From positions 1 through 64,000 of the forward strand of contig NZ_JAGHQU010000014.1 of the NCBI RefSeq assembly GCF_017744135.1: a DNA stretch of 64,000 bases. Direction: 5' to 3'. How positions within the stretch are numbered: position 1 is the first letter of the stretch; every line of letters begins with the position of its first letter. The translations under genes were made by a program, and so were the position numbers. The notes beneath the pieces were generated by a model. That model had not been told where the DNA came from and did no database searches. It worked only from the letters and a program-made list of their open reading frames with translations. Shown here one piece after another: positions 8,317-15,886 of the stretch. The DNA comes from Endozoicomonas sp. G2_2. GTDB taxonomy: Bacteria; Pseudomonadota; Gammaproteobacteria; Nevskiales; Salinisphaeraceae.

Positions 8317-9489
8317 TCAGGCGTGGCGCGCCTCCAGCACCGACACATAGTTCGCCACGGCCGCGCCGCCCATGTTGAAGATCAGGCCCAGTTCGGCGTT
8401 CGGCAGCTGCAGCTCGCCGGCCTGGCCGGTGAGTTGGCGGTAGCTGATCGCGTGCATGGACACACCGGTCGCGCCCACGGGGTGCCCCTTGGCCTTGAGG
8501 CCGCCGGACAGGTTCACCGGCAGGCGGCCGTCGCGGTAGACACTGCCGTCCTCGATCGCACGCGCGCCCTGGCCCCTGGGCGCGAGGCCCATGGCTTCGT
8601 AGGTCAGCAGTTCCGCGATGGTGAAGCAGTCGTGCACTTCGGCGAAGTCGATATCATCGAGCGCCACGCCCGCCTGTGCCAGCGCCATGTCGAAGGCGCG
8701 CTCCGGGCCTTCGAAGGCGGCGAAGTCGCGGCCGGCCATGGGCAGGCGATCGCTGACATGCACCGCCGAACGAAAGCGGGCCGACTTCGCGAAACTCGCC
8801 GCATTGTCCTCGGTGGTCAGCACCAGGGCCGCGGCGCCGTCGGTGACCAGCGAGCAGTCGGTCAGGCGTAACGGCGGGGCGATTTCCGGGTTCTTGTCGC
8901 TAACCTGGCTGCAGGCCTCGAACGAGAATGCCTTCTGCATGTGCGCGAGCGGATTGCGCATCGCGTTCTCGTGATTCTTGGCCGCGATATGCGCCATGGC
9001 GTCGAGCGGGCTGCCGTGGCGCTCGCTGTACTGCTGCGCGGCCACGCCGAAGACCTGCGGGAAGCTCAGCTGCTTTTCGTGGTCGTCGTTCTGGTAGCCG
9101 GCGCCGGCCAGCGCGCGGGTGACGTCGGCGGTGGCGCGGTGCGTCATCTTCTCTGCCCCCACCACGAGCACGGTCTTCGCCTTGCCGGCGAGGATGGTGT
9201 TCATGCCGGCATGGATGGCGGCCGAGCCGGAGGCGCAGGCGTTCTCGGCCCGGCTCGCGGGCTTGAAACGCAGCTCGGGATAGGCCTGGTGGATCAGCGA
9301 GGCCGCGAAGCCGTCGCTGACCATGCCGGAATTGAAGTGGCCGAGAAACACCGCGTCGATGTCTTCGGGCGCGATGCCGGCTTCCTCGACCGCCTCGCGG
9401 GTGGCCTCGACGATCAACGTCTCGAGGTTGTCTTCCAGCCGGCCGAACCGGGTATGGCCACTGCCGACGATCGAAATGCCCTGATCCAT
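8317..9489 (-). CDS. Thiolase-family protein, acetyl-CoA acetyltransferase / SCP2-thiolase-like
   Basis: A 390-residue thiolase-fold protein. Seen: the nucleophilic Cys in ENACASGSAAIHAG near residue 85 and the His motif KAKGHPVGATGVS near residue 338. The second catalytic Cys of classical thiolases is not present: the C-terminal loop reads LIFNMGGA. This is typical of the SCP2/lipid-transfer thiolase-like group, whose reactions vary. Probably acts on acyl-CoA in the cytoplasm. It is convergent with the pao operon (33-bp gap) and divergent from the beta-lactamase gene. An oxidative aldehyde route feeding acyl-CoA would be speculation. Confidence 0.84.
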   Translation of the reverse strand: MDQGISIVGSGHTRFGRLEDNLETLIVEATREAVEEAGIAPEDIDAVFLGHFNSGMVSDGFAASLIHQAYPELRFKPASRAENACASGSAAIHAGMNTILAGKAKTVLVVGAEKMTHRATADVTRALAGAGYQNDDHEKQLSFPQVFGVAAQQYSERHGSPLDAMAHIAAKNHENAMRNPLAHMQKAFSFEACSQVSDKNPEIAPPLRLTDCSLVTDGAAALVLTTEDNAASFAKSARFRSAVHVSDRLPMAGRDFAAFEGPERAFDMALAQAGVALDDIDFAEVHDCFTIAELLTYEAMGLAPRGQGARAIEDGSVYRDGRLPVNLSGGLKAKGHPVGATGVSMHAISYRQLTGQAGELQLPNAELGLIFNMGGAAVANYVSVLEARHA

Positions 9490-9723
9490 GTTGTCTCTCT
9501 CGAATAGGTTGCTGCGACGCCAGGCGGCGCGTGAGTGCGCGGTCCGGAACCGGCGAAGCCGCTATCCGTGTCGCGAACCACCCGCGCGCTGTGCCGGCCA
9601 CCGCCTGCCCGATATGCGGGCTGCCAGCATAGAGCGTGCGCGGCTGCGATTCGAGGCCTGCTCGCGATCGCCTGCCCGCAGGCGCTAAGCTGCTCTGCCG
9701 CAATCCATTCGTGATCTTTTGCC

Positions 9724-10617
9724 ATGCCGACGCGTCGCCGAGTATTGCAGCAGTTGGCCGCGGGTGCGGCGTTGGCGACGATCGGCGTGCCGGCCTTTGC
9801 CGCGGACAGGGCCAATGGCGCCGACGATTTCATCGCCGCGATTCGCGATCTCGAGGCGCGACACGGCGGACGGCTGGGCGTGGCGGTACGCGATGCGGCC
9901 AACGGGCGCGCCGTGGCCCACCGCGACGACGAACGGTTTCTGATGTGCAGCACGGTGAAGTTGCCGGCCGCGGCAATGATCCTGTCGCGTGTGGATGCCG
10001 GCCGTGAATCGCTCGACCGGCATATCGACTACGCCGCCACCGAACTGGTGACCTATTCACCGGCAACCGAACGCCATGTGGCGACCGGCATGACGCTGGG
10101 CGCGATTTGCCGCGCGGGCCTCACGCTGAGCGACAACACGGCCGCCAATCTCATGCTCGCGAGCGTTGGCGGGCCGGCGGCGTTAACGGCGTTCCTGCGT
10201 TCGCTGGGCGACAACGTCACCCGTTCGGATCGCTATGAAACCGCGCTCAACGAACACGCCCCGGATCGTCTGCAAGACACCACCTCGCCCCGCGTGATGC
10301 TCGGGCTGATGCAGCGCGTGTTGCTGGGCGATGGGCTGAGCGCGCCTTCGCAGCGCCAGCTCGTTGCCTGGATGCGCGCCAACGAAACCGGGGATCATCG
10401 GCTGCGCGCCGGTTTGCCCGACGCCTGGCGTATCGGCGACAAGACGGGTTCCGGCGGCGACAACACGGCCAACGACATCGCGATCATCCACGCCGGCGTG
10501 GGCGCGCCGCTGCTGGTGACGGCTTACTACGCGGGGTCCAACGCAACGAAGACGCAGCGAGATCGCGTGCTGGCGGACGTGGGAAACGCGGTTGCTCGGT
10601 GGCACGCGGCGGGTTGA
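9724..10617 (+). CDS. Class A serine beta-lactamase with Tat-like signal
   Basis: Periplasmic enzyme of 297 residues that hydrolyses beta-lactams. All class A landmarks are present: S76-T-V-K79 (SxxK), SDN near residue 138, the omega-loop ETALN near residue 165 carrying the general-base Glu, and KTGSGG near residue 239. The N-terminus PTRRRVLQQLAAGAALATIG followed by AFA fits a twin-arginine signal better than a Sec signal. No ampR-like regulator, transposase or integron part is adjacent, and base composition resembles the neighbours, so it looks like a resident chromosomal gene. Substrate spectrum cannot be inferred. Confidence 0.93.
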   Translation: MPTRRRVLQQLAAGAALATIGVPAFAADRANGADDFIAAIRDLEARHGGRLGVAVRDAANGRAVAHRDDERFLMCSTVKLPAAAMILSRVDAGRESLDRHIDYAATELVTYSPATERHVATGMTLGAICRAGLTLSDNTAANLMLASVGGPAALTAFLRSLGDNVTRSDRYETALNEHAPDRLQDTTSPRVMLGLMQRVLLGDGLSAPSQRQLVAWMRANETGDHRLRAGLPDAWRIGDKTGSGGDNTANDIAIIHAGVGAPLLVTAYYAGSNATKTQRDRVLADVGNAVARWHAAG

Positions 10618-10666
10618 GCCGCAGCACGCGGGCTCGCCCGGCGGCTGCGATCGTGGCTTTAGCCCG

Positions 10667-10882
10667 TCACCGCCAGCCGGTCTGCCAGGTGTCGTCGTCC
10701 TTGAGGGCGCGCCAGGGCAGGGTGCGTTCGTGGTGCGTGAGCACAGCTTCGAGGATCACGTCGGTCACGTTGTCGTCGGCGTCACGCAGCAGCTTTGTAA
10801 CGAGGAAGTGCTTTTCCTTGTGGGTCGGTGTCACCGCGGTCCACTTGCTGTGGTGCAGCTTGTCGGGGTTTATCGCATTCAT
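10667..10882 (-). CDS. Small Trp-rich protein, TIGR02450 family
   Basis: A 71-residue protein with the characteristic start NPDKLHHSKWTAVTP, then KEKHFLVTKL and WRALKDDDTWQTGWR. This pattern matches the tryptophan-rich conserved family TIGR02450 (DUF2389) of marine and freshwater proteobacteria and cyanobacteria. Function is unknown. Its start overlaps the stop of the upstream alpha/beta hydrolase gene by 4 bases, so the two are translated together. Confidence 0.82.
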   Translation of the reverse strand: MNAINPDKLHHSKWTAVTPTHKEKHFLVTKLLRDADDNVTDVILEAVLTHHERTLPWRALKDDDTWQTGWR

Positions 10883-11619
10883 GCGCGGTCCGGCTGCCGC
10901 TGGTCGTCCACGAGCAGGCCGGGCAGGCGGCGCAGCACCTGTTTGGAAAAGCCCAGCCCCAGATGCGTGCCGCCCACGCGGATATGCTCGACGTCGTCGC
11001 TGAAGCGATCGATACAGGCCCGCCAGGCCACCACGCCGTCGGACTCGCTATACAGCGCGCGCACCGGCCGCTGCAGGGGTGTGGTGTAGCGTTCCAGCGT
11101 GGCGGCTTCGAGGTCGTCCATCGCCAGTCCACGTTTTTCGTAAACGCGCGCCACCGTGGTGTATTTCGGCCCGCCGACAACCGGGCTGCCGATCGTGACC
11201 ACGCGCCTGACCAGCGCCGGGCACTCGCGGGCGATCTCGCGCGAGATATAGCCGCCCAGGCTCCAGCCGACCAGCGCGAACGGTTCGCCGACCTGTTTCA
11301 CGAGGCCCTGCAGCCGTTCGACCACGCGCGGTGCGAGCGCCTGGACGTCGCCGCGGTTCTTGCCCTGTCCCCAGTCCCAGGTGCGAAAACCGCACTGACG
11401 CAAATAGCGGCGGATCAGCCACATGGAACCGGGCCCCGCGCCCAGGCCCGGCAGCAGCATCACCGGCTGGCTGCCGCCATCCACGTCGCGCGGCAGGCGC
11501 CGCCATTGGTCCGGGTCGAGCAGCAGGCGCGCGGGCGTGAGCAGTTCGTTGACGAACAGGCGCCGCGCCGGCGGCGTCATGCCGGTACCGTAACGGCGCT
11601 GGAATTCGGTGGTGTTCAT
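10879..11619 (-). CDS. Alpha/beta hydrolase, lipase-like
   Basis: A 246-residue alpha/beta hydrolase. Seen: oxyanion segment MLLPGLGAGPGSM near residue 54, nucleophile elbow GWSLGG near residue 118, acid in YSESDGVV near residue 190, and the histidine in GGTHLGLG near residue 217. No signal peptide, so it is probably cytoplasmic. The family includes esterases, lipases and PHA-related hydrolases; the substrate is unknown. It is first in a two-gene unit with the Trp-rich protein. A perfect 12-bp palindrome lies 14 bases upstream of the start. Confidence 0.78.
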   Translation of the reverse strand: MNTTEFQRRYGTGMTPPARRLFVNELLTPARLLLDPDQWRRLPRDVDGGSQPVMLLPGLGAGPGSMWLIRRYLRQCGFRTWDWGQGKNRGDVQALAPRVVERLQGLVKQVGEPFALVGWSLGGYISREIARECPALVRRVVTIGSPVVGGPKYTTVARVYEKRGLAMDDLEAATLERYTTPLQRPVRALYSESDGVVAWRACIDRFSDDVEHIRVGGTHLGLGFSKQVLRRLPGLLVDDQRQPDRA

Positions 11620-11632
11620 GGGGGTGGGCCGT

Positions 11633-11644
11633 GATTAGCTAATC
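11633..11644. promoter_or_regulatory. 12-bp perfect palindrome upstream of the hydrolase
   Basis: GATTAGCTAATC is a perfect palindrome lying 14-25 bases upstream of the hydrolase start codon, in otherwise unstructured AT-richer sequence. It could be an operator that overlaps the leader of the hydrolase mRNA. No regulator gene is adjacent and no second copy was seen nearby. Confidence 0.35.
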
Positions 11645-11811
11645 GTTTCAGTCTAGTCGATACGGAAGATCGGGCGACTTCGTTTAAGCACGATCCGAAT
11701 ATTTGAAGGATGTCGCCACAGTCCCAAAAAGATGGTTGTCGCTTACTCGTGCTGCTGGGACGCCTTCGTCCCCGGTCTCCGGCACCGCACAGGAGAATCG
11801 ATTCGAGACGC

Positions 11812-11838
11812 TAAAATTCCCAATACGACGGCCGTTAA
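11812..11838 (+). promoter_or_regulatory. Sigma-28 (FliA) promoter of the flagellin gene
   Basis: TAAA at 11812-11815, a spacer of exactly 15 bases, then GCCGTTAA at 11831-11838. The sigma-28 consensus is TAAA-N15-GCCGATAA, so all but one of the core bases match. It ends 30 bases before the flagellin start codon, the expected leader length for a class 3 flagellar promoter. Confidence 0.82.
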
Positions 11839-11868
11839 TTTTAGAGATTCATCTGGTACAGCGACGAC

Positions 11869-13530
11869 ATGATCTCCATTAGCGGCCAATCCTCAATCAG
11901 CGTCGTCGCGCAACTTGGAAAAAATAAGCGCGCGCTCAATCAAGCGATTGAACGGCTTTCTAGCGGCCAGAAAATCAACTCAGCCAAGGATGACGCCGCT
12001 GGCCAGTCAATTGGCAACCGAATGACGGCCCAGGTTCGCGGTCAACGTCAGGCGGCGCGCAATGCCAACGATGGCATTTCCATGGCGCTTACCGCTGAGG
12101 GCGGCCTTTCGCAGATAAACGATCGCCTACAGCGGGTCCGTGAACTTACTGTTCAGGGCATCAACGGCACTCTCAATCTGGGTGACACCGATGTAATCCA
12201 ACAGGAGATCAATCAAAATCTCAAAGAAATTGACCGGCTCAACGAGCAGGCGAAATTCAACGGTATCAATCTGCTCGATGGCTCTGCCGGTAAGTTAGAT
12301 ATTCAGGTAGGCGCTAATGACGCGGACACCTTGCCGCTAGATCTGGCGCCGCCCGGTTTCAGCGTCGAGGCGCTGGGGCTCAAGGATTTCACGATTGCCG
12401 GGCTTACCGAGCCCGTGACGCCCCTTAATGTTGTGACCGGCACGGCTTTCGATATTCCGGTCGTCGACCCGGACACTACGCTGCGCTTCGATAACCTCGC
12501 CCTGGGCGATCCGCTATTGGTGGAAAGCAATACGCCGGGTTACCAAAGCGGCCGCTATACGCTCGACCAATCCACCGGCCAGGTGTACGAATCGCGCGTT
12601 GTGGCGACGCCTTCGCATGACACGGCGAGTGGTGACAACCGCGTGGAGGTAAGCGTTGGCAATGCGCTTTATGCCGATGTGGAACAAGTCGACGGGATCG
12701 ATATCGACAGTGCGACCGTCAGCTACCAGAACAGCGTGGCCGATGAGTTCGACAACGGTCGGCTCGTTGCAACTGGGGCGCAATACTTTATCGAGCACGA
12801 TACGGGTGCGGGTCTCGAATACTTCGCCGCCGATGTTACGACGACACCGCCCGATGAGATTACGGCGAGGGCTCGCGCCAGCACGGGTCTGCAGCCGCCT
12901 TCCTTCACGCCGGTCGAGAGCGTGAACGGCGAGTCGACCATCACGTTGGATCCGCGCAATGTCACGGTCAACTATACCGATCACGAGGGCAATCGCTTCG
13001 AGGATGCGCTGCGTCAGGACGATGAGGGTAATTATTTTCTCAAGGCCTCCGCGGGCGACGGAGACACGCCGGGCTATCGGTCTGCCACGCTGGTCGAGAG
13101 TGAGAGCATGGGTACGCTGCTCAAGACACGTCGGGGCAGTGGCGATCTGGTGATCTACTACCAAATGCGTCAGGACTCGGCGACGACTGATGTGCCTGCA
13201 GACCAAAGCGTCGTCGAACTGCGCGAAGTAGATCCGGAGATTCGTATCAAGGACCCGTTGGACCCGCTTGCCACGCTCGACCGCGCGATCGCCCGGATCG
13301 ATGCTAAACGCGGTCAACTCGGCGCAACTCAGAACCGTCTTGCGTCGGCGGTAGAGCAACAGGGAGAGATGTCCCGGAATCTCGTCGCTGCTCGGTCACG
13401 CATTCTGGATGCAGACTATGCCCAGGAAGCCTCACGGGTTACCCAAGCTCAGATTCTTCAGCAGGCCGGTACTGCCGTATTGGCCCAGGCAAATCAGGCC
13501 CTCGATAGTGTACTCGCGCTCCTAGAATAA
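11869..13530 (+). CDS. fliC: Flagellin
   Basis: Major filament protein, 553 residues, exported through the flagellar type III path. The N-terminal D0/D1 helices are clear (IERLSSGQKINSAKDDAAGQ near residue 28; QRQAARNANDGISMA near residue 60; VRELTVQGINGT near residue 90), as is the C-terminal D0 helix (QAILQQAGTAVL-type end near residue 530, ending in LALLE). Residues about 160-440 form a large, acidic surface domain unlike standard D2/D3 repeats that I know. No fliD, fliS, flaG or other flagellar gene is in the window, so this is an isolated flagellin. Ribosome binding site is weak. Codon use looks less GC-rich than the neighbours. Confidence 0.92.
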   Translation: MISISGQSSISVVAQLGKNKRALNQAIERLSSGQKINSAKDDAAGQSIGNRMTAQVRGQRQAARNANDGISMALTAEGGLSQINDRLQRVRELTVQGINGTLNLGDTDVIQQEINQNLKEIDRLNEQAKFNGINLLDGSAGKLDIQVGANDADTLPLDLAPPGFSVEALGLKDFTIAGLTEPVTPLNVVTGTAFDIPVVDPDTTLRFDNLALGDPLLVESNTPGYQSGRYTLDQSTGQVYESRVVATPSHDTASGDNRVEVSVGNALYADVEQVDGIDIDSATVSYQNSVADEFDNGRLVATGAQYFIEHDTGAGLEYFAADVTTTPPDEITARARASTGLQPPSFTPVESVNGESTITLDPRNVTVNYTDHEGNRFEDALRQDDEGNYFLKASAGDGDTPGYRSATLVESESMGTLLKTRRGSGDLVIYYQMRQDSATTDVPADQSVVELREVDPEIRIKDPLDPLATLDRAIARIDAKRGQLGATQNRLASAVEQQGEMSRNLVAARSRILDADYAQEASRVTQAQILQQAGTAVLAQANQALDSVLALLE

Positions 13531-13624
13531 ATCTGCGGCTATGCGCCTGCGTACCCAAATCCGCAATCAAGCAAGTCGCCTTGCGCTGGCTTGAAGTCTG
13601 GCACCCGAGAAAAAGTGATCGCGA

Positions 13625-14254
13625 TCATGCCGCAGCAGCTCGGACGTTAGCCAAGGGTGTAGCCCTTTCGCGGGCGCGATCCACCGAGCCCTCGATCCGC
13701 CGGTAGGCATGCGGCAACAACCGGCGGGCGAGGCGGTTGACCGGTTTCTCCACGGCCGTCGGCAGACGAATGCCCAACGGGTTGCTTTCGGTGATGCTGG
13801 GATCGCCGATCTCGCGGCTGCCCGTGATGTAGTCGAGCCACGGGCGGGTGACGCACCAATTGGCGTTCTGGTCGTGGCCCATGTGGTGGTCGTAGTGCCA
13901 GGGCGCGTGGCGGCCCCATTCCGCGTCGATATGTGCCTTTGCATGCACGCGGTAATAGCACCAGGCGGCTTAGTAGGTGCCCAGCGTGAAGAGTGTTGCG
14001 ACTGGCACGGCGAGGGTGGTTGCCGCACACAGACCGAGCAGCCAGCTCTTTGCGAAATAGACCTCGGCGTTGCGCCACATCGAATGTTGCTAGCCGTGGT
14101 CGGTAAAGGCATTGAGCCGGACGCGCTTTTAGTGGCGGGTATGGCTGGAGAACGGGCTTTCATGAAAACGGCGCGGGTATTTGCGCAGGATCTTCTTGTG
14201 TGCGTACCACTCGAAAGCGTTGGCGGCGAGAACGCCGATGGGAAAGCCGATCAT
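13625..14254 (-). pseudogene. Fatty acid hydroxylase / sterol desaturase-like gene, three in-frame stops
   Basis: Reading the minus strand from the ATG at 14254 gives one continuous frame of 210 codons broken by TAA (14129-14131), TAG (14090-14092) and TAA (13970-13972), with no frameshift. Between the stops the reading is coherent: IGFPIGVLAANAFEWYAHKK, then a hydrophobic stretch near WLLGLCAATTLAVPVATLF, then YYRVHAKAHIDAEWG and the His box HYDHHMGHDQNANW. The HxxHH box and the NANW motif are typical of di-iron fatty acid hydroxylase-superfamily membrane enzymes. The first stop falls next to the first His cluster. Calling only the C-terminal 107 residues as a gene would miss this. The true start could lie further upstream. 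Confidence 0.8.
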
Positions 14255-14367
14255 GCGCGAGCTACTCGATATTCTTTTTATCGATCGCTTTTGGCGTATG
14301 TACGAACGGCGTGGTGCGATGCCGCTATCGTTTGTGGGTCATTCGAACGCGGGCAACAGACGGGGAC

Positions 14368-15882
14368 TCAACGAACGCTGCGCAGCAGGTCGGAGACTAC
14401 CCGTTCGAGCTGTACCAGCGAGCCGCATTCGTTGGTCTGATGACAGTGGGCGCGGTAGCGGCCCATGACCGAATCGCCGGTGTCCCAGCTTACCTTCGGC
14501 TCGGGGTTGAGCCAGATCACGCGGCGGCTGCGGTCGTATATCTTGCGCAGCAGGTCGGTGCGCGGGTTGGCTTCGTTGTTGCGGGCGTCGCCGAGGATGA
14601 GCACGGTCGTGCGCCGGTCGATATCGGCCAGCGCGAGCCGTTCGAAATCCGCCAGGGCGTGGCCGTAGTCGCTGCTGCCCTGGCCGTGTTCGGCGAGTGT
14701 GCGCCGGATCGCTTCGTCCAGGTCGTGCTGCTTGAACAGATCGGTGACTTCGGCCAGGTCCGAGCAGAAGGCGAAGGCGCGCACCTGCGGCAGCACGTCG
14801 CCGAGGCTGTAAAGAAACATGAGCATGAAACGCGCATAGAGCGCGACCGAGCCGGAGACGTCGCAGATCGCGAACACCTTCGGCTTGTCGATGCGTTTCG
14901 ACTGCCAGGCGAGTTCGATCATGTTCGCGTCGTGGCGCATGTTCCGGCGGATCATGCGCGGTACGTCGAGGCGCCCGCGTTTGGTCACGCGGCGCTTGCG
15001 CGAGTGGGCGGCGACGAGTTGCCGGGCCATACGTTCGATCGCACGACGCATGAGCGGGTCGTTGCGGCGCGAGACGTTGGCCAGCCGCGCGCTGCGCAGC
15101 ATGTCCTCGCGCAGGCGTTCGCCCTGGGCATCGGCATGGAGCAGGAACTGGCTTTCGACGTGGTCGCGAATCTGCGCGCGCAGGCGGTCGTAGCGGCCGC
15201 GCAGCTCGCCGGCCAGCCGCCGGTCGGGCGCGGCGCCAGCGCTTTCCAGCGTGCCGATCTCGTCGATCAGTTCGGCCCGGCCGAGGTCATCCAGAATACG
15301 GCGCGTATACAGGCCCTGCTGGGTGAAGACCTTGATGTTTTCCAGCTGATTGGCGCGCGCGGCGCGCGAGATCGCCATCGACAGGGCGGTGCGATCGTCG
15401 GCCATGAGCATGCGCCCGAGCGGCGAGGCGGGCGCGCTGATGGGCTGTGGCGCGTGCTGCGTGGGCGTGGGCTGATTCACTCCGCTTTCTGCGGATTCAG
15501 AGCCGTCGCTGTCTTCACGATTGTTACTACCGCCGCCGCCCTGGCTTTCGGATTCGCCCTCGCCGGGGGCGGCCGCGTCGCTTGCCGCCGGTGGCGCGCC
15601 GTTGGCGGCATCGAGCGGCTCATCGTCGGTTTTGTCGGTGGCCGGGCGGTTGGCGCCGCTTTCGAAATCGTCGAAATGAAAGAACTGGTCGAAGCAGGCG
15701 TCGAAGGCCGCATGCTCGTCGGCGCTCTTGCTCAGCACCGCGCCGAGGGCGTCCTTGAAGCGCTGGCGATCGGCCCAGCCGACCATCTCGGCGGCGCGAA
15801 AAGCGTCCAGCGTTTCGGCGGTGGACACGCGCACGTCTGCCATGCGCAGCGCGCGCACGAAGTTGGCCAGCGTGCGTTCCAC
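14368..15882 (-). CDS. VWA domain protein, CoxE-like
   Basis: A 504-residue protein of the CoxE/VWA-containing group that works with a MoxR AAA+ ATPase in assembling or activating a partner complex. Seen: a helical N-terminal part (VRALRMADVRVSTAET), an acidic, Gly/Ser/Pro-rich low-complexity linker at about residues 100-170, then the VWA domain with the metal-site motif DVSGS near residue 336 and later Thr and Asp positions (LGDARNNEANPRTD). I start at GTG 15882, four bases after the ATPase stop; an ATG at 15843 is the alternative. The client is unknown. Confidence 0.83.
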   Translation of the reverse strand: MERTLANFVRALRMADVRVSTAETLDAFRAAEMVGWADRQRFKDALGAVLSKSADEHAAFDACFDQFFHFDDFESGANRPATDKTDDEPLDAANGAPPAASDAAAPGEGESESQGGGGSNNREDSDGSESAESGVNQPTPTQHAPQPISAPASPLGRMLMADDRTALSMAISRAARANQLENIKVFTQQGLYTRRILDDLGRAELIDEIGTLESAGAAPDRRLAGELRGRYDRLRAQIRDHVESQFLLHADAQGERLREDMLRSARLANVSRRNDPLMRRAIERMARQLVAAHSRKRRVTKRGRLDVPRMIRRNMRHDANMIELAWQSKRIDKPKVFAICDVSGSVALYARFMLMFLYSLGDVLPQVRAFAFCSDLAEVTDLFKQHDLDEAIRRTLAEHGQGSSDYGHALADFERLALADIDRRTTVLILGDARNNEANPRTDLLRKIYDRSRRVIWLNPEPKVSWDTGDSVMGRYRAHCHQTNECGSLVQLERVVSDLLRSVR

Positions 15883-15886
15883 GCGG

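Noticed and set aside
8297-8317. A small hairpin between the pao operon and the thiolase gene
   Set aside because: The stem is interrupted and short with no T-tract; it is not clearly better than chance in GC-rich sequence.
12514-13359. A 281-codon minus-strand frame opposite the flagellin centre
   Set aside because: It is antisense to an intact flagellin whose ends are unmistakable, and has no recognised family or start signals.
13625-14254. Recoding (selenocysteine or read-through) at the internal stops
   Set aside because: The stops are TAA, TAG and TAA, not TGA, and there is no hairpin or conserved context that would support read-through. Decay is simpler.
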